In this document: positions 22,342 through 32,554 of the stretch, in pieces | Layout of the letters: every line of letters starts with the position of its first letter | How positions within the stretch are numbered: the stretch's first letter is position 1 | From: Cryptomeria japonica | Lineage: Eukaryota; Streptophyta; Pinopsida; Cupressales; Cupressaceae | DNA: 64,000 nt | NCBI RefSeq assembly: GCF_030272615.1 | Contig: NC_081411.1 | Coordinates: forward strand, 40,599,140-40,663,139 | Reading direction: 5' to 3' | Made by a program: the position numbers and the translations under genes | The notes under the pieces: generated by a model | Told to the model about the DNA's origin: nothing | The model's database searches: none | The model's input: only the letters and a program-made list of their open reading frames with translations

Positions 22342-23229
22342 CCTAGATCCCCAACAATTGACATTCCCATCCTTCTTGAAGATGAAATCCTTCCCCTAAC
22401 AGATAGGACTAATCTTCCTCCTAAGGAAAATCATCAACCTATTCCTATGGATGTGACTATGATGTCTCCTAAAAAGAACAACAATATTCCTCCTAAGGTT
22501 AGACCTGTACCACCTCCCCATGATGGACCCAGTCTCCTTCCAACACCTAATATTCCTCCTTTATATGGTGCAGTTTCACCTCCTTACTCTTATAGAGAGA
22601 TGAGGCTCGCCTCTCCTCTTGTCCAACCTAAAAGACCTCAACCAAAACCTCCAACTATCAAAGAGGAGACCATTCCTCCTTTCATAAATATTCTTCCTAC
22701 TTCTTAGTCTTCCGCTAATACTCAACAAAATCATTGTGTGAGAGACGGATGACAAAGGTGTCATTCTCAAGCTCGTGAAGTTGTTCCTCAAACCATTCCA
22801 TTTCCCAAGACTCCAACACTTGATATGATTCCATTTTCTCCCTAGCAAGATGTTGAACCTACATCTCCAAATCCTAAGTTGCACAAAACAAGAGATGGTT
22901 TTACTCCTATTCATGTTAGTATTCCTCTTTCTATAAATTTTGATGAAGAAATGAGTGAAAATGTTATTCATGGTGGCAAACTAACTCCTAATGCTTCTAA
23001 TAGTGATTATGAATGTGTTGATGTGGACAAGCATTTATCAACTGAATTTTCACAAACCCTAATCCTAGCAACTAGAATCAAACAAAGTGACTTATCACAT
23101 GAGCGTAGTCCTTGTTTGGATCTTATGATATCTCCATCTTCTGTGCTCGATGTCGCTCCTCTGGCATGTTTCTCTCCTTCTTTAAATAGTGATCAACAAG
23201 ATCAGGAGGCGGATGTCGTGTTAGATTAG
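22342..23229 (+). pseudogene. element C proline-rich C-terminal region
   Basis: In the frames 22447-22707 and 22879-23229 the product is rich in Pro, Ser and Thr (for example PPKVRPVPPPHDGPS), then acidic at the end, and has no recognisable enzyme domain. In an autonomous Ty3 element RT would begin in this position. TAG at 22705-22707 and TGA near 22751 break the frame. I do not know its function; it may be a structural tail or a remnant left after pol was lost. Confidence 0.6.
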
Positions 23230-23973
23230 CAATATTAGCACTATAGATCTTCTATCTCTGTCCTTTCTTGTTCTTTTGTGACTATTCTTCTATGTGTATC
23301 TTTGTTCTTCTATTGTTTCCTCAATGTTTGCTTGAGGATGATGCAAAGCATTGAGATCTCTTTTGGTCTCTTCCATGTTGACTTGAAAGACATCCTCTCG
23401 TCCCTTTATTCTAAGGTAGTGTTCTTTCTTTGGAGAATAACGATTATTATGCACATATACATATATGATATACATGAGTTATCATACAACATATTGACCC
23501 CAAGGAAATCAAAACTGCCTCATGTTTTTTGTTCATTATCCACAGGTCTATTCCTTGACTAGGGGCTAAATCCTTGTGATAACATGCTCCCTCTTTTCTC
23601 TCTCTTAGGTGTATCCTACCTTAAAGCAATCACTCTCGATAAGGCATGTGTGATCGCTTTAACGTGGGAGCATACACTCCACTCATAGTTTCCTTCTTGA
23701 TACTTAGAATTATTTAGAGAACTTGGCTTTGCTTCATAATTTTGGTATCTTTTTCGTGACTCATAGTGAGGGGAACCTTGCTACTTCCAGTCATGGTTTT
23801 CCTTTCTTGATCTTCCCTTTTACTTTGTTAGTCGATGTCGTAAGATCCTAAGTCCATTGGGGTCTTGGTGCATCTTGCCTCTTTGACATGGTAGAAGTCT
23901 TTCAATCTTGTTTCCTTGTACTTTACTGGTAGTATTGGCATATGCTTATACTCTCGTTAAAGTTGGGGATAAA
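23230..23973 (+). other. element C 3' untranslated region
   Basis: There is no convincing open frame. It ends in a purine-rich stretch, AAAGTTGGGGATAAA (23959-23973), that could act as polypurine tract for the LTR starting at 23974. Confidence 0.55.
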
Positions 23974-25041
23974 TGTAGTGTCATGAAATTGTGACCCTTG
24001 CAACTGGTGACCACATTAGGGTCTTCACATTAGCGATTCAAATCCCTAAGCCTGATTGGAGACCCGAGACTTTCTCAACCCTTGAAAATTGTCTTGTTAT
24101 GCCCTCTGCATTGCTTGAACTTGCTTCCTATCCTAAGACAAGAGCAAGATAGGGGTGTGGCACCCCTTTCCCCCCTAGGATAGGGGTGTGGCACCCTTGT
24201 CCTTACCCTATTTTGGGGCCCCTCTGTCCTATCTTTGCATTGGACATTGCATAAAGAGGGAAAATTTTCCTTGTGTTGGTCTATGATGAAAAATCAATCA
24301 ATTAACCCTAATTGATGAGTATATACATCGCATTTGCCCTCTTATTTGCATAAGTTGGAAAAAGTTGGATAGGACAAATACATGAGATCACGCATTCAAG
24401 CATTCGAGAGAATTCAAGCATTCCTTTCCAACATTGAGCATTCTCAAGTCTCCCTTCAAGGCTAAGTGTTGCATTCACGTCAAGGATTCAATCATTGAAG
24501 AGGAGATCCCTTTCAACATTCAATTAAATACAAGAAAATATACCTACACTCTATCTACAGCCTCCCTTGAGGTGACTTACATTTCAGTCTTTCATTTACA
24601 TTTACTTGCAAGTACTTTCTTTCATCATTTGGTTAATCCCAAAACTAGGGTTTGACCTAAAGGCAAACCCCCAATCCCAACCCCTTTTCCTCTCTTTTCT
24701 ATGTGTAGGTTGCAAGTGCACAACTCTGTTTGTAGATTCAAACTCCATTGGAAGAGGCAGAATAAACCCTTTTTGTTTCATGGATTTTTTGGAGGATCGT
24801 GGACACTTTCAACACGATCCTGACAACTTTTCCTCCAATTTGTAGGGCAGTTTCATCTCAACATATTATAGCTAGATCCAGGTGCACAACTTCATCTCAC
24901 ACTTCTATCTCAAGTTATAATCAGTTCTTTTCTACTTTTACACTCAACATAATTCAATCATCTTCCATTCTAAAAGAGGGGTTAGCTTATCATTTCTATC
25001 CCATTATCAATTCATTTAGTATTCAATCTATGTCCTAAGAG
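23974..25041 (+). repeat. probable 3' LTR of element C (right end uncertain)
   Basis: The sequence starts TGTAGTGTCATGAAATTGTG after the purine tract. It holds a short direct repeat, GATAGGGGTGTGGCACCC, at about 24149 and 24181. No second LTR copy is in the window to fix the end; CTACA at 25237-25241 is one possible terminus. The open frames here are incidental. Confidence 0.5.
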
Positions 25042-25647
25042 ATTGGAGCTAGTGAATTCCCCCTCTTTTAAATGAAATGTGAATAAGGTGTTTAAAGGGA
25101 AATCCATACTAAAACTTTCATCTCTCCTCGAAGGGAAGAAAAAATTTCCTCTTGATCTCTCCGTCATTCACCCTTTTTCACCATTACATGAACCAAAAAG
25201 AGAAACACTGCAAATCAAATCCTATAGTATGTCCTTCTACACACACCTCTAAATGTTAACTATGTCAATTATGATCTCCTCCATAAAACCCCACATGAAA
25301 AGAATAACAACACCCAAACATTGTTCAATCCCTTGGACTAAACCAACATATATAATATGTAATTAACATGGATGTAATCCTCTCATGACCAAGAAGATCA
25401 AACTAAATATCCATTCCCAAGCCTAGTGAATACGCCCAATAAGCCATCTCCCAAACTAATATCAATTACTGCCACCATCATAATAATAATTTAAATGAAC
25501 AAGGAGATAACCAATGCCATACATCTCTCAAACTGAATCCTCTAGAACTAACCATCTATCCATATCTCAAGTTCTATATCTATGAAAGATAAACATAAAC
25601 ATAATGCACCTGAAAGGAACAATGGGCAATACCTCTCCAGTAGTAAA
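25042..25647. other. non-coding, left part of a degraded element interior
   Basis: This is A/C-rich sequence without a gene. A minus-strand purine tract, AAAAGAGGGGGAATTC (complement of 25056-25071), could be a polypurine tract of the element whose primer-binding site is at 29691-29702, but no matching LTR is seen to its left. Confidence 0.4.
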
Positions 25648-26732
25648 TGTTAGGACTTGTAGGCAACTGAGAGGGGGGGGAGGGGGGGTGTATCAGTTGT
25701 CTAATAATTTCAACCAAATATAACTTAATCAAACTTGATACTTAATACCGGTAAACCAAACTTAATGTCGGTTAACATATTAACAGTTAATATTAATACC
25801 GGTGAAACTTAATGCATGAAATGGAAAGAGAAACAACATCCACAACACATAACACAAATATTTGTACGTGGAAACCTTGTAAGGGGAAAAACCATGGTGG
25901 GAAACCTTACCCACAATCAGATGATACTACTGCAGATAGTATGTGTGTACAAATGGATTCTACACATGCAGAAAGGCCAACTACCTAGAGCTCACTACTC
26001 AATCACAAGATGGGAGTCTCACTGACTACAATTGGATGATTAAATCCAATGATAATGTATTGCTCAAAGTAGCATCTTCTATGTTGGATTTTATACCGGT
26101 TAAGCTCTAATAATCTCCTTAAAACCTTCCTTGAATCTTCAAATGATGTCTGTGTGAGTAGGTCTGCTTATATTCACATATATCGAATATCACAACCTTA
26201 CCATACCATATTACCTTCCATTACATAATCTCACAAATGAGATCTTACATATATACCAAAACCTAAGACCAAATGTGTAGGTCGACTTACTAAGAATATT
26301 ACAATAAAATCAATTACAAATAAGTCAAGATGCGATGCATCATGTTGGCTCAATGTAATTACAACAATAACAAATTAATTAATCATCGCCATAATGTGTT
26401 GTGCTGATCTGGAATAGATAATGCATGTCGGTCCATAACCTAGACCAATTTGTCGGTAACAACAAATATGTCTGGCCGATTAGACTAATAATCAAATCAC
26501 CAAAACCAAGTGTCCAAACCATGTCTTTGACATAACCAAGTGATCTTCAAATGATAACAAGTCATCCTCAGTGCCGGTGAACAATATAACCTGTCGGTGA
26601 ACCAAATACTGGTGACTGTGCATAAGTCACTAAACTTGTCAGTGAACATAACCAAAGATCTCCAGAAGGATAAGTGTTGATAAGTGTTGACATCAATGAC
26701 AAAACCAATGCAACACATCCATAATACCAACA
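25648..26732 (-). repeat. solo LTR of a copia B/D-related element (TSD GTAAA)
   Basis: On the minus strand it runs from TGTTGGTATTATGG (26732) to the complement of TGTTAGGACTT (25648). GTAAA is present at 25643-25647 and 26733-26737. It shares the reversed C-run (25668-25690), the GGGGAAAAACCATGGTGGGA box (about 25880) and the GTCATTGATGTCAACAC block near its start with the B/D LTRs. It was formed by LTR-LTR recombination after insertion. Confidence 0.94.
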
Positions 26733-29690
26733 GTAAACTATCGAGTAGACCAAGTGTGGGGAATGAGAATGCTCATCCAAGATATCCAAATCATCATGAC
26801 TCATCTAAGACCAATCTTCTCTCAAGTCTATACCAGGTGAATGCTCCTTAGTCTTTCTTCTAAAACCATCAACCATCCCAACACATGTCTCTAATCACAA
26901 GAGAATATCAGCATCACCTATATCTTCATGTATCCATGAGTACCTATAACCAATCAATCCATGTCAAACTCCAAATGCAACATAGCACCACCATGAAGTA
27001 ATCAAGCAAATGATCATGTACCCAATACAAAGAGAAATACCAAGATCAATGTCAAAGCTCCAGCTACAGAATCAGGAACATAACATGACAACATGGTCTA
27101 ACTATCTACTCCAAAGAGATAACATGCTACATATGAACATATCAAATAACCATATCATGCCAAAACTCTAATCTAGAATCAAGAGTGCACCATGACATAA
27201 TATCAACCATCCTATCAAGCAAGGATAACATGTCAAATAAAAACATAAACCACACCTCAACCAAAGACTCCTTGAGCCCTCAAGATGTCAACATCCTCAA
27301 ATATCATGAACATTACATGCTCCAAGTGAACATAACATGGTCTCAAGAGAAATGTATCATGCCAAACTCTAAACTGGTAATCAAGAGTAAACCATGACAT
27401 AATAGAATACTCTAAACCAAATATCACCTTTAACCATCTCCAATCAACATGAAGATAACCACCTACAAGTGTATTCGCAAATGTGAAAGACCCTTCTACA
27501 GTAACAAGATCTAAGGCATCCTCCAAACATCTGCACACTACAAGAAGATCATCCACCATCCCATGATGAATACACATCACTACTACAAGCTCCCACTGAA
27601 TTGTGATACCATGATCTCCATAGCATCATGATAACCATCTCCTAAATGAAGATCATCCAGGTCTACACACATACAACTGAAATGTCAATAAAATGAAGTA
27701 AACCATGAACTCCAAGCCAAGAAGATACAAAACTACCAACAAACAACTAGGAACCAATCCTATGCCACCACATCATCACTATCAAAAGCTCCCACTGAAA
27801 GTGTAACCAAGTTATCCATGACATCATGATAAAACCATCCTCTAACATGAGAACAAACCAAATCCATCTAACAATCAAAAAACTCAATGTGTGCATCATG
27901 AGCTCCCAAAAGTCAAAGTAACCATGATACTCAAACAAGAAGATACACCACCATAACCAATCAAGAATCCAAATCAAATCATTACCAATCAAAGCACCTA
28001 CAAATCCAATCATGTCATGCCAAAGCCCCTAAACACAATGAACAATCATGGCATCATGATCACCTCCATGAAGCAAGCATCTAACTCTTAATGTGTCCAG
28101 CCTGTCAACATCATATAGTCAACATCATAGGTCCTCCACCACGATTGTACCTGGTAACAATATCTCTCCTCCCTAACATGACAACAAAATCAACAAACTA
28201 TGTGACTAAACAACCCATATCCAAGCCATAAATGAAATCTTGTAAGGACAGCTCACAAAACTACACAACTTGTAGACCAACCAATGAACATACATACCCA
28301 AACCAAACTTATATCTATGTCAACATGTAAGAATTCAAGATACAACATCGAGTGTACAATGACATCAAATCCAAATCTCCAATATGTAACATGTCATAAA
28401 CTCATAATGCCACCATAGTCAAAAGAACCCATAAACATCTCAGATCAAAAATATCATCAAATAAATCATGTCAAACCTGCTCCAACTTTGAATCAAAGTG
28501 TATTTCTCTCCAAGATCTTTTCATCAACTATTTGAAGTCCAAAATCCAACTTTGTATGCTCAAGTTATGACCTCTCAAAGTTGTAAAGGTAACGGTCACT
28601 TCTAGATAACATCTCACTACCCAAACAGAAAAATCTAGAAAATATAATTATGTAAATATGAAGTACATTGAACCACATTTCCAATGACTATAAGAAGTCA
28701 AAAAAATGACATCATATACCCAAGTTATGCTTCGTCGAATAAAAACAGCCTATTAGGCTACAAATGCAAACCTGGATTCCAAAAATTCACCACTATGCCA
28801 TTAAAAATATTTCTATTTTTGTTTAAAATTTCAGGTGTGGCCCACTGATTGGGCCCAACCATCCCCATAAACACCATGGCATATAAAACATTGGCATATA
28901 AATTTTTGAATGTATGGCATAATAAAACAAAGTTTTTATTTTAAAAACTTTTAAAAACAAATTTTAATTTTATTAAAAATTGGCAAAAAATTTTAAGATT
29001 TTTTGTTTGTTGAAGTGGTGGTGGTGGGAGGTCCCACCACCGTGGTGGGCCCCCATCGGGGAACCCACCTCCAATGGGAGGAACCCCCCACCACGACAGT
29101 GGTACCACTGTCATGGTACGTAGAGGGGGTGGTAGGTACGGGGTCTGTGGACCTCGCCCTCCCCCTTCAATATTTTTTTTAATTTTCAGACTTCTCAATA
29201 TCCCTGATCTGCCAAATTTTTATTATTATTATTATTTATATAATTATTCAAATTTTGCAAGGAATTTTTATTTCAATGGGCTTTTTTCATTTTTTTATTA
29301 TTTGTGGACTGTGACATCAAATTGACAGTCGTCGGAGCCTCAAGACAAAAAAAAATTGCATTATTTTCAATTGTCACCGAAATAGGTAAAATTATATATT
29401 ATTTTTCGTCTCCCAACCAACTTGAATCCATCCATGAGGTTCATTTTATCCCAAGGGGCTATTCATGAAATCTCATTCCCAAAGCCCTCACTCAAAGCAT
29501 TTTTCAATGATGCCCTAGATTGACCAAAATTCTTCCAACCCCAAATCTGCAAACAACCCATCATAACAGCAAACCCAAATAACATAGATCTGCAATAACA
29601 ACCTGCAAAACCATATATCTTGCCTTGTATTTTCATTCTTTCATGCATTCATGGATTCAGCCTAGGGTTATAACAATCATTTAACCAATA
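26733..29690 (-). other. large non-coding interior of a minus-strand retroelement (LARD-like)
   Basis: Nearly 3 kb of A/C-rich sequence has only short frames that match nothing I recognise. Two imperfect copies of a block starting AGCTCCCACTGAA lie at about 27578 and 27787, about 200 bp apart, each followed by CATCATGATAA. A GC-rich island with several palindromes lies at 29010-29160. Together with the primer-binding site and LTR on its right, this suggests a long element without genes, read leftwards. It could also be a coding element decayed beyond recognition. Confidence 0.5.
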
Positions 29691-29702
29691 GCTCTGATAC
29701 CA
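29691..29702 (-). promoter_or_regulatory. primer-binding site of the LARD-like element
   Basis: The minus strand reads TGGTATCAGAGC, two bases inside the LTR that starts at 29705. It gives the orientation of the non-coding element to its left. Confidence 0.85.
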
Positions 29703-29704
29703 CT

Positions 29705-30408
29705 TGTAAGGAAACTTGTAACCAACTTTATGACAATTTCCACATAACCCAGTTTAGATTTTAATCAAATCAACACATAGAAACCACATGCAAAGAATAG
29801 ACAACATGCCCATGAAAATGCGACACAAGATATATCCTGGGAAAACCCTCATGAAGGAAAAACTCAGCCTCCAAAAGCATCATCCACCATGTATTATCAC
29901 CAATGTGTCCATTACAATACAACTATGGAAATCTTTCAAAAACCCATCCATAACCAAGCACTCCATGTGACCAAACATGAATCCACACATCCCATGTCAT
30001 GCTTCCTCCTTCACAAATGCTAACCTGGATAACCCAAACAACTATACTCGTGGTGCTTTTATAGAGACAAGCAACCACAAAACCACCAAGTGGTATTACA
30101 TAAAAACCATGTGACAATAAAATATAATATTTTCCCTACCTACCCTTGACTCACATTTAATATTGGGTACTTCATCACAATTACATTCCCCAATAAATAA
30201 TAAATACAATATAATAATAGCAATGTTTCAATACAACTCATCAAGTGGTTACAAGAATATTCCAAGGGAATCTCTACATGTTGCACGTCCATCTAGGTGC
30301 TCCTAGATGCAACAATACAATATGATTCCATGTCCACCTCACACAATAATAAAATAATACAACAATGAAACATTATGATGCAAGGTTTACTATGCCATTT
30401 TCTCAACA
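29705..30408 (-). repeat. probable 5' LTR of the LARD-like element (704 bp)
   Basis: The plus strand begins TGTAAGGAAAC next to the primer-binding site. The best right end is CTCAACA at 30402-30408, giving TGT...ACA termini. A CTGGGAAAACCC box near 29838 resembles the box of the other LTRs here. No second copy is in the window to prove the right border. Confidence 0.6.
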
Positions 30409-30740
30409 CCAGTAAACAAACTTCCGACTACTTAACCATAAACAAATATAATCATGAAAGAGCACACACATGAAAAATATAGAATTTACGTGGAAAACCC
30501 AAGAAGGGAAAAATCACTAAGAATGCTAATTCTTAATTATGCTACAACTACCAAAAAAAGAAGGGCTCAACCCGAAAGAAGGAGAAAGAAAAAAGAAAAA
30601 ATCTACCACTGAAGCACAACTACAACAATGCTACAATGTCGAAAGAAACCTTTGGCTCACTTCCTCCAATACCAAACAGCAACAGCACACTACCATGTTT
30701 CTCAAACATAACTTCACATAACCTCATACATGTTGAGACA

Positions 30741-30812
30741 TGGACCAGCTAGGACTCAAACCTAGGACCTTCCATACGCTGCCGGAGTGCTCTACCACTG
30801 AGCTTCTAGCCC
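30741..30812 (-). other. tRNA-like sequence in left (3') TRIM LTR
   Basis: The 72 bases hold an A box (AGCTCAGTGG) with a perfect 4-bp D stem GCTC/GAGC. The T arm CTAGG-TTTGAGT-CCTAG has a perfect 5-bp stem, and the 7-bp acceptor stem GGGCTAG/CTGGTCC pairs with two G-U pairs. The anticodon arm is poorly paired. It is not a functional tRNA gene: U8 is A and the anticodon stem is broken. Confidence 0.8.
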
Positions 30813-30939
30813 CTCTTGGACCAATCCATCGTCAGTCTGGGTGTGGCTTATTTCCAACACCAAAACCCCCCCTTAAGCCACACTTCTCGTGTGCTTGAGG
30901 CTCCTAGCCTAGACCTATCTCTGATACCATGTTGAGACA

Positions 30940-31011
30940 TGGACTAGCTAGGACTCGAACCTAGGACCTTCCATACATTGTTGGAGTGCTTTACCACTGA
31001 GCTACTAGCCC
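30940..31011 (-). other. tRNA-like sequence in right (5') TRIM LTR
   Basis: The A box TAGCTCAGTGG and B box GGTTCGAGTCC both fit the Pol III consensus, 32 bp apart. The acceptor stem GGGCTAG/CTAGTCC pairs over 7 bp with one G-U, and the T arm CTAGG-TTCGAGT-CCTAG over 5 bp. The D stem has one mismatch. Transcription from here would read the primer-binding site and interior. Confidence 0.85.
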
Positions 31012-31733
31012 CTCTTGGACTAGTCCATCATCAGTCCAGGTGTGGCTTATTTCCAACACCAACAATACACATGCATAGAAAATAAATCTTCCTTTTCAAT
31101 CCACTTGCTTCTATATTTTTCACATTACAATCATCCTCTATTTATACTGATCTCTTGAATTATGAATCTCTCCAAGTCGGCCAAAAGCAATTCACTTGAA
31201 CACAATTTGAAAAAGCTCTACTCTACATACACTAAACATTCTTGTGGTGGAAATGAATGAGAAGTGGACCATACCACAATGCACTAGATCGATTAAACAA
31301 CACTTTATCCATACACCACAAATACCAAAGCAAAATAGAACCATTCAAGGTCAACTAGACCCAAAATGAGCATATCAGCAACCATGACTTTGAAGCTCAT
31401 CATCATGTTCCAAATCATAATATCAAAGATAAAAATATGAATAGCATGAATCCAAAATATTATCATCAAAATCATAAATGCGAAGAAATGCAGAACACTA
31501 CAAACACTATCAAACATCATCATCACTGAACATAACTCTGGAGCACAACTTCTTGAGCACCAAATCATAAGCATGGCATCCTAAAGAAAATTCCACTAAT
31601 ATACTAAAAATTCATGACTACAACTACAACATATCAGAAATGTGAAGTATAAACCAATCATTGAATCATTGAACCAGTATGTTGACATCAATGACAACCA
31701 TACTGATACACCATCAACTTCACATTTGCAACA

Positions 31734-31880
31734 GGATAATGTTATAAATTCTCTCTCGAAGTCATTGACGACGAATAGGTTTACTTAGAGCAAGAAGACC
31801 ATGGCTCTTGATCACTATACTTAATTTGTATTGTGTATCTATATGGGGTAATTTACAATACATTTTGTCAAGTGGGAGAA
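31734..31880 (+). other. 3' interior remnant of a plus-strand retroelement with polypurine tract
   Basis: The short stretch ends in CAAGTGGGAGAA (31869-31880), a polypurine tract directly before an LTR start. The coding part has been lost or lies far to the left beyond later insertions. Confidence 0.55.
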
Positions 31881-32554
31881 TGTTAGGATTTAGATGCCAT
31901 CAACCTTGTAAATCCTTTATTTAATTATTTCATAATATCATTTGTAATTTACCCATAAGGTTAAACCGTTTTACCAATGGTAGTGAAAGAGACCATGTAA
32001 AGTCAAAGTTACTTTAGTCATTTGTCCTTTAAAAAAGGACAAAATATCTAGGCATCCCCTTTTGGAATCTCCTATTTTAAGGTGCTTGGACACTTGTCAG
32101 GAATTCTAAGAGAATATATGGTAGTTATGACAGTCATTATGGTTCCCTATGACAAGCGTTTATGACCGACTCCTATATTGGTCCAAAGGTGTCTAAATTA
32201 GCTATATGTCTTATGACAACTATAAGAAGCATCTATAAGAGGCTATTCTAGGATTCAATCTTGTTCAATGTGCAGGGTAATGGAGTGTTATCATATTTTA
32301 CAAGGGTTTTATAGAAAGTGTAAAACTATTGTTTCTTCATTGCATTAGTAATGTACTTGTCTCTCTTTCTGGAGGTGGGATGTTTTGCCAAAAGGGTTTT
32401 TCCAAGTAAATTTAGTGTTTCATGTGTAATGGTTTTCTTCTTGTTGTTTTGATTTTGTAATCACTTTATTAAAGGGTTAATCTTTAGTTTTGGGTTTGTA
32501 ATGATAATCATTTTAAGTTCATATTGCAAGCTTTCTTCACCTTGTTATACAACA
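31881..32554 (+). repeat. probable 3' LTR of a copia-like element (about 674 bp)
   Basis: It starts TGTTAGGATTTAG after the polypurine tract and has a typical late region (GGATGTTTTGCCAAAAGGG, 32378-32396). The best 3' end is TACAACA at 32548-32554. No partner LTR is seen, so the right border is tentative. Confidence 0.55.

Larger units (their letters stand above)
11872..25041 (+). mobile_element. Ty3-like gag-protease element C (non-autonomous, split by B and D)
   Basis: The coding parts are 11872-13337 and 21951-23229, followed by an untranslated tail and a probable 3' LTR from 23974. Gag and protease resemble the Tat branch of Ty3/gypsy. No RT, RNase H or integrase follows before the polypurine-like tract. 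The 5' end lies left of the window, beyond B. The two halves join without loss at the TGATG duplication of element D. The right end of the LTR is not certain; 25041 is only an approximate limit. Confidence 0.75.
30731..31064 (-). mobile_element. TRIM retroelement with tRNA-like LTRs (334 bp, TSD ATACA)
   Basis: Two 135-bp LTRs (30731-30865 and 30930-31064) bracket a 64-bp interior. ATACA stands at 30726-30730 and 31065-31069. LTR ends are TGTTG and CAACA. Read on the minus strand, the interior begins with a primer-binding site (TGGTATCAGAGA, 30929-30918) and ends with a G7 polypurine tract (GGCTTAAGGGGGGG, 30879-30866). The LTRs differ at 14 of 135 sites, nearly all transitions, so the copy is old. 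It has no coding capacity and must use enzymes of other elements. Each LTR has a sense-oriented tRNA-like sequence, comparable to the 5S RNA sequence in Cassandra TRIMs. Confidence 0.93.
30409..31733 (-). repeat. LTR fragment of the copia B/D type, holding a TRIM
   Basis: The minus strand starts TGTTGCAAATGTGAAG (31733) and soon has GTTGTCATTGATGTCAACA, as in the B/D LTRs. The ACGTGGAAAACCCAAGAAGG box lies near 30488. The 3' end of this LTR on the left is not clear and may be cut at 30409. A TRIM is inserted at 30731-31064. No protein is encoded. Confidence 0.5.

Noticed and set aside
30918-30929. Primer-binding site of a large LTR element at 30918
   Set aside because: It belongs to the TRIM: it abuts the 135-bp LTR at 30930 and a polypurine tract lies 39 bp away.
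30741-31011. Two functional tRNA genes
   Set aside because: The anticodon stem is broken in both, one has A at position 8, and both lie inside LTRs of a target-site-flanked TRIM.
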